In this document: positions 41,974 through 52,455 of the stretch, one piece after another | Layout: every line of letters begins with the position of its first letter | Numbering within the stretch: the first letter of the stretch is position 1 | Source: Camellia lanceoleosa | Taxonomy: Eukaryota > Streptophyta > Magnoliopsida > Ericales > Theaceae | Direction of reading: 5' to 3' | DNA: 64,000 nt | NCBI GenBank assembly: GCA_025200525.1 | Contig: CM045758.1 | Coordinates: 61,320,649-61,384,648, forward strand | Notes under the pieces: generated by a model | Database searches by the model: none | Seen by the model: the letters and a program-made list of their open reading frames with translations, nothing else | What the model was told of the DNA's origin: nothing | Made by a program: the position numbers and the translations under genes

Positions 41974-44462
41974 GCATGTTTGTAAAATGCCCTTGTTTGT
42001 CTTTTTTCAATGTGTTTAAGAGTCGCCTCTTTTATGCCTTAGATGATAGGTCTTTGCGCATGCATGTTTCCACGTGTGTTTTGTGCCTTTGTTGCACCAT
42101 TTTGGCCACTGTTATGGACATGGCTGAGGCCTATCCATCTTTAGTGTAAGCCCATCTTACCATGTTGTCACATGTTTGTCCCACTTCGTATGTTGTTGCA
42201 TACTTGTCCGCCTTCACATGCCTTGCATGTTTGTATGTTCATGTTGCATTTTATCATGTTGTTCAAGGTTGTTACCTCACATCATGCTTATATGCCTGTT
42301 GCATGCTCGGATTATTACATTGCATGTTTGCATGCTTAGTTCATATTGCATGTTTGCCATGCTTGCTTTGCATTGTCGTTTGGATTAAAGTGTTAATCCA
42401 AGCACGAGGAACGAGGGGCGTTTCATACTTCAAGTGATGAAACGTATCTCAATTCTCGGTCGCCAATGCTCTTGATGATCCATGATAGAGTTCTAAGCAC
42501 TTATGTGATTTTCTTGGTATTTGGCATGCTCATGTTTCATTACATTAGTTGTATATGTTGCATTGCTCATGTTGCATTGCATTAATTGCATGTTTTGCAT
42601 TGCATTTGGCATTCACGCATTGCATTTTTGTTTGGTTTGGGGTATCAAACCAAACATGAGAAATGAGGTGTGTTCGTACTTAAAGTGACAAAACACGTCT
42701 CAATCCTCGGTCGCCGACACTCTTGATCCAACATGATAGAGTGTGTAGCATTCATTTGTTTTGTTGTATTCATTCTACATTGATTGGCACACTTGGCCTC
42801 TTTGGCCATCATGCATTGAAATGCGTGATTGGTGGCCCGAGGGTAGAGAGCCATGCTCCCTTAAGTTCATAGCATGATAGGGAGAATGGCCGTGCACACA
42901 TTGTCTTGTAAATGCCTTGCCATGCACTGTCTGTCCTCTGGTGTAGGAAAACCAGTATTCTGCAGGAAGGAATGGCCGGTTGGCCACTTCCAGTGCCGGT
43001 TAGCTATCAAAGTCCAGCCGATGGCCCTATTTCTGGTCGATGACCATTTTCTCATGGCCGGTGGATCTTTATCTTGGCCGGTGGCATCCCACAATGCTCA
43101 AGGAGCAATTCAGAGGCATCTCAAGGATTTTTACAGTCCTTAGAGGTGTAGAACAGTGCAAAGAGAGGCAACATAAACATGGCAACGGGTTTTCAAGCGA
43201 GAGATCGAGCATTCATCGTCCAATCATTCCGAGGCGGGGCTGCGGTGGCCTCTCGAATTTCATACTTAGTTTATTTTGTAATTAATTTGTTAATTAAATA
43301 AGGGTCTGTAATATTTAATTAGCTAGAATAGTTAATCATTTATTTGGTTTGTATTATTTATTCGGACCCCCCTCCTGCGAGGGGGCCAACTGTTGTAATA
43401 AGTGTGTGTGTGTGTGATGCATGTCTTCCAACCCCGCGTCTTTCTCCCTTTTATTTACCAGCTTATGATGGTTAGTTCTAGGGCATGTTTCAATTAGCAT
43501 CTATATGTTCGCATGTTTGCATTCATTCATTTGTATTGTATGCACCGGGCTCGGTGCATCATGCTAACTGCATTGTATTTCAATTCCAAGTTGAATACAT
43601 GTTATCTGTTGCATTTCATATGCCATGTTTAGAATAGCTGAGCCTATCTTAGTTGCATTTTGCATGTGTTGCATTAGCCATCTTAACATGAACTAGGATC
43701 ATGCATTGATTACTAACTAGTTTTTGTTTTGGCTTGGAGTACTCGGTAAGTATTTATGCTTTAGCATCCTTGCATGTGTGTGAGTGACTGCCATGATAGC
43801 ATGCTTACCATGAGGCTATTTGCTTACGTGATATAACTGCCTGAATGCCTGTGGGTGAAGGTTAGGTTGCTTGAATTGGAATAATTCATCGAAACCCGTG
43901 TTTTAGCCTACTTGTGAGTAGCAAACTTCAATCCATTTTCAAAACAAACGGATATGCAATGTTTTGTTCCAACTTAGGCAATCTAGTCTATACTTGTATG
44001 CTGTGTGCATCACGTAGTAATTCTAGGCTAATAACCGGAATAAGAGCACATAATGTTTTCAAAACTAGATATCATGGTTAGTAGTGGCCGATCTTTGATC
44101 GGGCGAGCGGGGGTGCTCATAGATGACCTTCGCCAATCGTACCCAAGTTCCCGAGCCGAGGCAGCTTTGGTGATGACGGACACGTGGCCTTAGGCAATGA
44201 GTCAGGGTTTCCTAAATTTCCCCAAAATAAAATATTTAGGTGGCGACTCTGTATCTGGCAAAGCAGTCCATGTTTGGCACTTCTTTCTAAAAATCTGTTT
44301 TCCAAAACGATTTGCCGGATTTGGACTCTTTGATGATTCATCGGTCTTGCATTGCACTCTGCGAGATTAGATACAGGACCGTGACATTGAGTCTGAACTG
44401 TAGTGACCCCAAATGAACAGAATGGGATTTCTCCTGGGACGTTCGGGGACGTCTACAATTTT

Positions 44463-44480
44463 TGGCGACTCTGTTGGGGA
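44463..44480 (+). other. Primer binding site of the 17.8-kb element
   Basis: TGGCGACTCTGTTGGGGA, five bases after the LTR end. This style of site is common in Ogre-like elements. The tRNA was not determined. Confidence 0.8.
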
Positions 44481-45274
44481 GTTTCAGAACTTGACTCGAA
44501 CGCGTGATATCTTGTTTTGACTACACTTATGTGTTTCTTTGCATTGCATGTGCATTGGTGCACCTAGGACATAGTGTTTGCCATCTGCTATTCCTGAACG
44601 GTTTACCGGAGGCTCGCTTTGAGAAGCGTGCCATAAGGTTGACCGGTTAGGGGCTCTGCTACGATGGGAACACAAACCCCGATTTTTACCGAGGCACCCT
44701 TTTGACCATTCGACCTAGTGCATATCGGAATCCATAGTGACCATTCCAAGCTAGGACAGGTTGCTTACCCGATTATAGGTTGTTTGAAACCGCTGCGTGC
44801 GTAGTGAAACCCCATTTCTTGACAAAATAGGACAGGGAAACCCTACCCCACCATAGGGGTGTTTTTGGCTCTCACTTGCTTGCTATGTGCTTTTTGAGTG
44901 TGTCTCTGAGGAATGCACGTGTCGGTTTGGTAAGTCACTGCGGGCATCAGTATGTGAAGAATCAATTTTACCTGAGGGTATCGGTTTATAGAAGAAATTG
45001 ATGAATTCAAGATTCAAATTTCATGCTCATGTCCATTCTAGTGAAATTAGGCTAAGATGCTCTCTGTTTTCTCTTTTGCTAGGTAGTCCTGGAACCATAG
45101 CTCGTATGTCTGAAGGCTCCCCTGATTCATTGAACTTGTGTTGATAGACTCACAGTCGAGATTGATTCAAGGGTAACCAGTGTTTCCTTCGCCAGTGGTA
45201 AGGCAAAGAAGGGCCAGACAGGGCTCATTGGTTCATCTAATCCGACAGTCACCAGTCACATCATCAGCAGACCC
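44481..45274 (+). other. Untranslated leader of the 17.8-kb element
   Basis: No coding content recognised. The long leader between primer site and gag is normal for Ogre-like elements. Confidence 0.5.
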
Positions 45275-46669
45275 GTGATGGCACAGAGTTCGGAAGAATT
45301 TGTGGCCGTGATAGCAGCGTTAAATCAGGGAACTACCATGCGGGATGAGACTAGTGTTAAAATGCAACGCCTATTTGGGGCATCTGCCTCACATCCAGCT
45401 TCGGGACCCCAGCCGAACTTTGATCTACTTCCGCCAGCTGAAGATTTGCAGGGTCCAGATCCTCGAGAAGGGTTGGCTCAAGCTCGAGTTTTCAGACCCC
45501 TGGTATAGCCTAATGAGAGGCCTTATCCCCTTGATGCTAATGACCTCGATCCGACTGTGGTGAAAATCATGAACCTTGAGAAACAATTCAAGAAGGCATA
45601 GGGCCTTAACTCCATTCTCGACATTGAGGATGGGCACACCGAGGCTGCCGTACGGCTCCCAAATAGATTCAAAATGCCACATATTGACTGTTTCGATGGG
45701 TCTGGAGATCCTATGGTACATATCCGGCTTTTCTTGGATGTCCCGAAGCCAATGGGTCTGACAAAGCCACAGAAACTCTCTCTGTATGGAAGAACCCTGT
45801 CGGGTGTAGCAGCCGCTTGGTATGCCAAGTTGGAGAATACAGTGAAACAGAACTGGGAAGAGTTGGCTGAGGCCTTTGTCGATCAGTATTCTTACAACAC
45901 CCAAGTTGAAATGACCATGCAAGAGCTTGAAACAACCTGCCAGAACCCAACAGAGCCTTTTGTGGAATTTGTTGCAAGGTGGAGAGCAAAGGCAGCACAA
46001 ATGACAGATCGCCCTTTGGAGAGGGATCAAGTGCGGATAGTGGTGCGAAACCTCGAGCATGATATGTTGCAAAAGTTGATAGTCGCTTCACTATTTACTT
46101 TCAAAAGTTTGCATGAACTGGGGGTTCAGGTCGAGAATGCGTTCAACAGTGGGATCATTCCGAAAACAAGTGAACCGACAAGGAGGGCGATTGCAGGAAG
46201 CACCAATGCTGGTAGTAGCACTATTCCTGAATCCACCGAAATCAATACAGTTGCCACAGCCGACCCTTTGGCCAATCCAAGCCTACAAACCGCCGGCCCA
46301 GCTCGAGCTTAGGGTAAAACTTTCACTCCCCTCTATATGAGCCTGACTAGCGCACTAAAAGTCTTGATGGAAAGAGGGTATCTCAAACCCCTTGATCCTC
46401 AATCTCTGCCTAACCCACTCCCAGCCAGACATAACCCATCCAAGTACTGTGTGTACCATCAGCAGCGCGGTCATGGCACCGACCGTTGTTACCGCCTTCG
46501 TCATGAGGTCCAAAATCTCATTGACAACCGGATGATAGCTCCATCTTCAGACCTCAATGACCAAGTACCTCATCCACATCTCAATCTAATCCACACACTG
46601 GCCGTCCCTTACGACCCCAGCGTATACATCACCCCAGTCCATCTACCCAAGCCTGGGTGTTTATCCTAG
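45275..46669 (+). pseudogene. Gag of the 17.8-kb element
   Basis: One frame throughout with three TAG stops (45506, 45599, 46310). Capsid-like region: RFKMPHIDCFDGSGDPMVHI, RTLSGVAAAWYAKL, FVDQYSYNTQVEMTMQELE, then EFVARWRAKAAQMTDRP. This order matches Ogre/Tat gag. After the third stop comes FTPLYMSLTSALKVLMERGY and a C-x-x-H type motif (CVYHQQRGHGTDRCYRLRH). Gag would assemble the particle and bind the RNA. The three stops are all amber, which could reflect C-to-T decay of CAG. Confidence 0.88.
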
Positions 46670-47580
46670 AAAGCATGGACTTATGCATGATGGATGCACC
46701 TGAAGCCCAATCATCTCAAACCCGTGAGCCCACTACTTCTGAGCTGATGAGGATGATCGAAGATCTTCAAAGAACTGTGGCAGATCTGGCCTTCGGAATA
46801 TTGGCTCCATCATCGACCACATCACAGGCCAGAAGTTTCAACCCAAAAGGCTTCTTGATCTTGGGGCAAGTGGAAATTGAAAAGGGCCAACCTGAAGCCA
46901 TCTCAAATCTGGGGGTTGGCATGTCGACAACAACTGGGCTTCGCTCTGATATAGCGACCCGATCCCTTGGTAAAGTGGAGGCGAGTGGAAAGAACAAGGT
47001 AGGTGCAGGTATTGGTCCCCATGAAGACCTTCAGTGGGCTCTTGAGGCTTTGAAAGCCGAAGGGTTGAACAAACAGCAAGTGATTGCAGTTGTTGCAAAG
47101 GCTGTGGATGACACTTTCGCCACTCAAGTTGGGGGCAGTTTGAATCAAGGGGCAAGCAGGGAGAAGGGTCGTTGTACCAGGAATGTTCCTTTCAGCTCTA
47201 ATCCCGTGCTCAAAAGAGATCAGCAAACCCAGTCAGCGCCTGTCAATCCCTTTGCTAGTGCATCTAGCAAAACTCCACAAACCTCAAAACACCCACCTCG
47301 GGGCCAGAGGGTGTTCACCCCATTGCACATGTCTCTATCAGCGGCCTTGAGGGTCATGATTAGAAAGGGGGATCTAAAACCCCTGGAGCCGCGGCCACTG
47401 CCAAACAAACTTTCTGCCTCCCATGATTTGGCCAAGTACTGTGCTTTCCATTAACAAGTCGGCCATGGCACTGACAGTTGTTATCGTCTTCGCCACAAAA
47501 TACAAGATCTGATTGATAAAGGGGTCATCGTCGCACCAGACCCTACAAAGTCTATCGGCACTGGATCAGTGCATTTGGAG
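46657..47580 (+). pseudogene. Duplicated gag C-terminus
   Basis: This frame carries ELMRMIEDLQRTVADLAF, a low-complexity middle, then FTPLHMSLSAALRVMIRKGD and CAFH*QVGHGTDSCYRLRHK. It is a second copy of the segment at 46314-46545 about 1 kb later. The stop inside the knuckle is at 47452-47454. It ends after LIDKGVIVAPDP. Confidence 0.75.
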
Positions 47581-48009
47581 GATAATGTGACCATGTGATT
47601 GGGGGATGAACCACCTGCGGAGGGCACTTAGTTTACTCTAGCTGTGGGGATGGCACACACTATTTTGAGCATTTGCGAATGCTGTTTACTTTACTTTCTG
47701 ACTTGGGTATTGGGTCAATCTTGTTGTGTTGTACAGAGTCAGTCTTTTCTTACTGGGTCAGTCGAGTCAGTCTTGTTGTGTCGAGTCTGTCTTGTTGTGT
47801 CGGAGTCAGGTGATTCTAGGGATGTTACCTCGGGCATCACTATTTTGTTTTGCATTTGTCTTTTTGCTTTCTTTTTGAGTTTGTTTCTGCTGTGGAGCTA
47901 GTTACACCAACAGATCTGAATGAAACAGCAGTGATTTTCACGCTCTTGTGTTTGCTTCTTCTTTGAACCTGTTGTGCCAACAAGTCTAGAATGAAATGGC
48001 GGAGCATCT

Positions 48010-48370
48010 TACTTGCTCTTCTGCATCTTTAAATCATTGCATTGACCTAAGTTTTTCAAAACTTTTTGAATATTGTGATGAAAACAAAGAGGAAGGAATT
48101 CCTCGGGATTTGCAAAATTTGATCAATTGAGAGAAAGAGAGGCATGCTAAGCCCTTAATGAATGAAACCATGCTTGTTAATGTGAGTACTGAGAAAGATC
48201 CTGGCTTGATCCAGATTGGTTCTACATTGTCTTCAGCGCGAGCGATTTGTCGCTTTCTTAAAAGATTTCAAAAAATGTTTTGCGCAGTCCTGTGAAGACC
48301 TGTGTGGAATCGCTCTTGAGATTGTGCAGCCTAGGATCTCTCTCAGCCTTGAGACTCGACCCCTCTGCTT
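48010..48370 (+). pseudogene. Remnant of the pol linker before RT
   Basis: Across two frames it reads DLSKLFEYCDENKEEGIP, LIQIGSTLSSARAIC, then CEDLCGIALEIVQPRISL. It resembles the conserved segment ahead of Tat RT (compare [14 protein letters not shown] in Tat1). The RT core does not follow. Confidence 0.5.
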
Positions 48371-48639
48371 CCAAACCTTGAACCTTAATTCAGAATGTTC
48401 AATGGTCAACCACTATGTAAGGCCCGTGTGGCCAGATTTGAGGCATCTCTCGAACAAGAGGCAAGAAAGTCAGATCAAGAAGGTTAGATGTCGTCAAAAG
48501 GAAGCCTGTGTGGCCAGATCAGAAACACCCCTCGAACAAGGGGCAAAAGAAGTCACATAATACACTCGAAGAGTCAAAGATGAAGATCGGCAAGAATGCC
48601 AAATCCCAGAAGGGAAGAAAGAAGAAAGTTTTGTTGAAG

Positions 48640-48765
48640 AACAACCGAGTTCCTATCCACAACACTAGGGGCAAATTCAGCCCCCGTTGGATGGCCTTCT
48701 ATATCATCAGCAGACAGCAACCGTTCTCCCGGATTTGGATAGGCTTCGAGACCCTAAAACCATAG
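48640..48765 (+). pseudogene. Possible integrase C-terminal remnant
   Basis: RGKFSPRWMAFYIISRQQ resembles the GKFxPNWEGPYxV end of Tat integrases. The Ogre-like trailer GCTGAAAACCTGGAAGGGCG follows at 48808, with a related copy near 48990. Pol is therefore reduced to its two ends. Confidence 0.4.
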
Positions 48766-48789
48766 GCATGGACAAAGCTACACTTTTAC

Positions 48790-50980
48790 CCTTGAGAGGC
48801 TCGCTGGGCTGAAAACCTGGAAGGGCGACCCAGGCAAAAGTTAGAGCAAATGAAAAGAAAAAGAAAAAAAAACAAAAAATAGAAAAATACAGAAAATAAA
48901 AAATAAATCAGAAAAAAGAGAAAAGTGTAAAGAATGGAAAAAGTAGAAAAGAAATGAAAAGAATTGAAAAGAAAAGAAGAACAAAGCTCGCAAGGTTGAA
49001 AACCCAGAAAGGGCGGACTTGGCAAAAGTTAGAACGCAAAAGGAGAGGTTAATACCCGAGTGTACCTTAACCGGAACTACGTAAGGCTTGATTCCCATCT
49101 TTGGAATACGTAGGCAACTTCATTCTAAAGTCCATTCATAAACACTTCCAAATTGATTGTGTTCATGTAATGGTTTCGATCATCTTTGTCATTTCTGTAT
49201 TCGAGAGTTCGGTTGTGATCATCGCTGTGAGAACTGGTTATAGTGTGCTGCGGTACATTTCAAACAAGGGGCAACTTTCCGTTGCCATACAATGCGTTGC
49301 GGTGCCATTCAAACAAGGGGCAATTTTCCATTGCCGTACAGTGCTGTTCAAACAAAGGGGCAGTTTTTCATTATTTTGGATCTGAGGTTGTGCATCTCAA
49401 GAGTAGGTTCCAAGCTCGTCGAGTAGTGGTCGTTTGCAAAAATAGTTTTTGAGAATTTTTACGGAGGTGGACTGATTTTCTCGAAAAGTGTTCCATTTTT
49501 CCAAAACTGGACCATTTTTTGGACCCAAAAAGGAAAATTTTCAATGCTCATAGCCTGACTTGCATGATTTTAAATCAAAAATTGAACAAGTGTGTTAATC
49601 TAACTCTCATGTTGGTCAAAATTTGTTTTAGTAGAAAGCAAAACAAAAAATGGTCAAAACAATGAACTAGGGGCACAGTTGAGTCAGGTGTTCTGTCTTT
49701 TCCTCGTTGTCAACATACTTGCCAGAAAAGGGCACTCTACTTGCCAAAAAGGGCACCCTATTCGCCAAGAAGGACATAGCGGAAGCTAACAGAAAAGGGC
49801 TGAAAGCTGTCATATCCTCTGAGCAGCGAGGTATCAAGCCAAGTGCGAAGCACAAACTGGAATGGAGCAAGGTATTCCACTCTCTCATCCGGACAGATCT
49901 GATCACGTCCAAACTCCCTAGCAGAGCATCGTCAACCGATGTCAATTGCAGATCTGCTGCGTGTCTGGTCGCATTGCAACCCCTTTGTGGGAGAAACTCA
50001 CTGTTGTGAACAAGAATGGGAATCTGGTAGAATACCAGGGGCAAGAACCCACAACTTCCTTCTTATTCATCAACCACCTAGGGGAGGGATAAAAAATGAG
50101 AGATTGAAGAATAGAGAGATGTGCGCTGAGAGAAAAAGTGAGGAAAAGGGTTTTGAGAGAAAAATCGAGCTTGAGGGCCTAGTGATGTGAGAAACACAAA
50201 TAAGAAAGGGTGGGAAACAATACTCAGAGAAAACTGGCTCCTCGTGCGCCGAGAGGTTTCTTGCCTTTGTGACACAACTGAGTGTTGTGTTTATGTGTTT
50301 TTGTTTGTCTCAATTCTTGTTTTGAGTTGTTTGAGTGTCAATAGATGTGTTTAGGTTGTTTTACCTTGTTTTTCCTTTGTCGAGTGGTGTTTAGGTTGTT
50401 CTACCTTTGTTTTCCGTTGTTGAGTCGTTTTGGCTGTGGTCAGTTGTAGGCTCGATACCCGGTTGAGAACCCTTTTCTCATTTCAATCTAAAAAATGAAT
50501 CGTTTTGTGCTCAAAGTGCTGTGTCGTTCTCTATATTTGTGCAAAACAGGATTTGTTCTTTCATAAAACCGCAAGGTTCAACCCAGGTCGTGTGAGGACA
50601 GTAAAATCAGGACCTATTTGAAGCTATATGGTTCCAGACTGCAAAGCAAAAGAAAAGAAGGAAAATCAGAGCATCTTAGTGTGTTTTAACTTCGGCATAT
50701 GCCGCGATTGTACTCCGGATGTACCTCTTCAGGCCTTGTCAGTGCTTTGAAGAATGAGTGTGCCTCTACTCCAAGCTTAAGCCTGCTTCAAGTCAGAATG
50801 GCAATTAAAGCAGTAGCAGATATTATCTCTCGCCAATATATACAGGGTGTCCCCTTTTCGAGCAGAGTGTGTTGCAAAGCCCTCCGAGAGATAAATCGGA
50901 GGCACCAGAGTACATGTTTAATGCCCCTCTATTGCATAAAATGTGCACTTTCATATACGCTTCTGTTTCATGCGTGCCGC
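48790..50980 (+). other. 3' non-coding region of the 17.8-kb element
   Basis: No protein. Contains an A/G-rich stretch at 48840-48990, two copies of a GAAAACC(T/C)(G/A)GAAAGGGCG-type phrase, and two to three short repeats with TTCAAACAARGGGCA at 49257-49365. Confidence 0.5.
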
Positions 50981-50984
50981 GCAT

Positions 50985-52030
50985 CGTTATGATTCATGCA
51001 TAGAATGCGCTTGCTTTCGATTCTGCATAGAATATGCTTTGCTTTCAATCATGCATATAATATGCTTTCAATGCTGCATAGAATATGCCTGTCTCATGCA
51101 TAGAATATGCTTTCAATATTGCATAGAATATACTTTCCATGTTGCATAGAAAATGCCCCCATACTTGCACAGAAGATGCATTTTATCGCACTTCTTTTGT
51201 GCACCTTCCTCGCACTTTCTTGTGCATTGTATCTCTCTCGCACTGTCTTGTGCACTTTCACATTTCATATCACTCGCACTGTCTTGTGCACCTTGTGATT
51301 ATGTTTCACTCGCATTGTTTAGTGTATTTCAAAATCACTCGCGCTATTTAGCGCATCGCACTGTTTAGTGCATTTCAAAATCACTCGCGCTGTTTAGCAC
51401 ATCGCACTGCTTAGTGCATTTCAAAATCACTCGCGCTGTTTAGCGCATCGCACTGTTTAGTGCAGTTTATCACTCGCGCTCTCTTGCGCATCACACTATT
51501 TTGTGCAGTTTACACTCGCTCTCTCTTGCGCATCGCACTGTTTTGTGCAGTTTATCACTCACGCTTTCTTGCGCATCGCACTATTTTGTGCAGTTTACAA
51601 TCGCGCTCTCTTGCGCATTGCACTGTTTTGTGCAGTTTATCACTCGCGATTTCTTGCGCATCGCACTATTTTGTGCAGTTTACACTCGCGCTCTTTTGCA
51701 CATCGCACTGTTTTGTGCAGTTTATCACTCGCGCTGTTTTGCGCATCGCACTGTTTTGTGTAGTTTACACTCGCGCTGTTTTGCGCATCGCACTATTTTG
51801 TGCAGTTTACACTCGCGCTCCTTTGCGCATCGCACTGTTTTGTGCAGTTTACACTCTCCCTCTTTTGCGTACCGCACTGTTTTGTGCACTTTACTTGCAT
51901 TGTCATGCTTGTTTCAACCGCATTGTTATGCACATCTCGTCCGCATTGTCACGTGTCACACTTAGGTTGCATTGTCTTTCACCTTTCCATTTGCATTGTC
52001 ACGCAATTTTAAATTGCATTGATTATGCAT
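50985..52030 (+). repeat. Hairpin array in the 3' UTR of the 17.8-kb element
   Basis: A run of more than thirty short stem-loops. 50998-51180: GCATA-GAA-TATGC type. 51188-51300: GCAC-NNTTNT-GTGC type. 51300-51890: a tandem unit of about 40 bp with two hairpins, GCGC-TNTTTT-GCGC then GCAC-TNTTTT-GTGC, separated by ATC and followed by AGTTTACACTC or a variant. 51895-52030: GCAT-TGTC-ATGC type. Stem sequence changes while pairing is mostly kept. Frames spanning 51460-52038 are by-products of the period. Confidence 0.9.
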
Positions 52031-52442
52031 GTTTCTAACGATATTGTACCTGTTAAGTTTCTTTCTTTTACAGGCACGATATTGTATGTACGGTTCATTT
52101 GAGGCTGGCGCGACCAGCCGAACCAGACAGGTATTGTATTCTCCGTGTGAGACGTAGCAAGAATTGTATAATTCTCTTACATTCTTACTGCATGAAATGT
52201 AGTTTGATTTACATTCGCTTAAACTGTTGCATTTATTGTATGTATTTGCTTCGTTACAGCTCTCTTTGCATGATCATAAGTTATGCTGGGCTTTGTGCAT
52301 TGTTCTTGTATTTTGCCCCTTGCCTTCGGGCACATATTTTGCTATCTTGTATGCTTGTCTAAGTCTTCGGCCTTGTCAAAAATGGGTCATCTCTGGGTTT
52401 TGACATTCACTCCCGTCATTGTTATGACTTTCGAGTTCTGTC

Positions 52443-52455
52443 AAAGAGGGGCAAC
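52443..52455 (+). other. Polypurine tract of the 17.8-kb element
   Basis: AAAGAGGGGCAAC immediately before the TG of the right LTR; it primes plus-strand cDNA synthesis. Confidence 0.75.

Larger units (their letters stand above)
39099..44457 (+). repeat. Left (5') LTR of the 17.8-kb element, 5359 bp
   Basis: Collinear with the right LTR except that 40455-41974 (about 1.5 kb, partly a chromovirus LTR) replaces 53804-54379 of the right copy. TATAAAAG at 39583-39590 is the likely promoter. Near the start are GGCCGATCGGC, GGTCGGCCGGCC and GTCGATCGGCC. Large parts, for example 42150-42620, are crowded with TGCATG and TTGCAT words. Cys-rich frames such as 42162-42437 recur in both LTRs but reflect that word bias. 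Confidence 0.92.

Noticed and set aside
42162..42437. Cysteine-rich 91-residue frame present in both LTRs (also 54567-54842)
   Set aside because: The protein pattern follows directly from the TGCATG/TTGCAT word bias of the LTR. Two LTR copies share any frame by descent, so conservation is not evidence of coding.
51460..52038. Long overlapping frames of up to 192 residues in three phases
   Set aside because: They arise because the roughly 40-bp hairpin repeat has few stops in any frame; there is no domain or start context.
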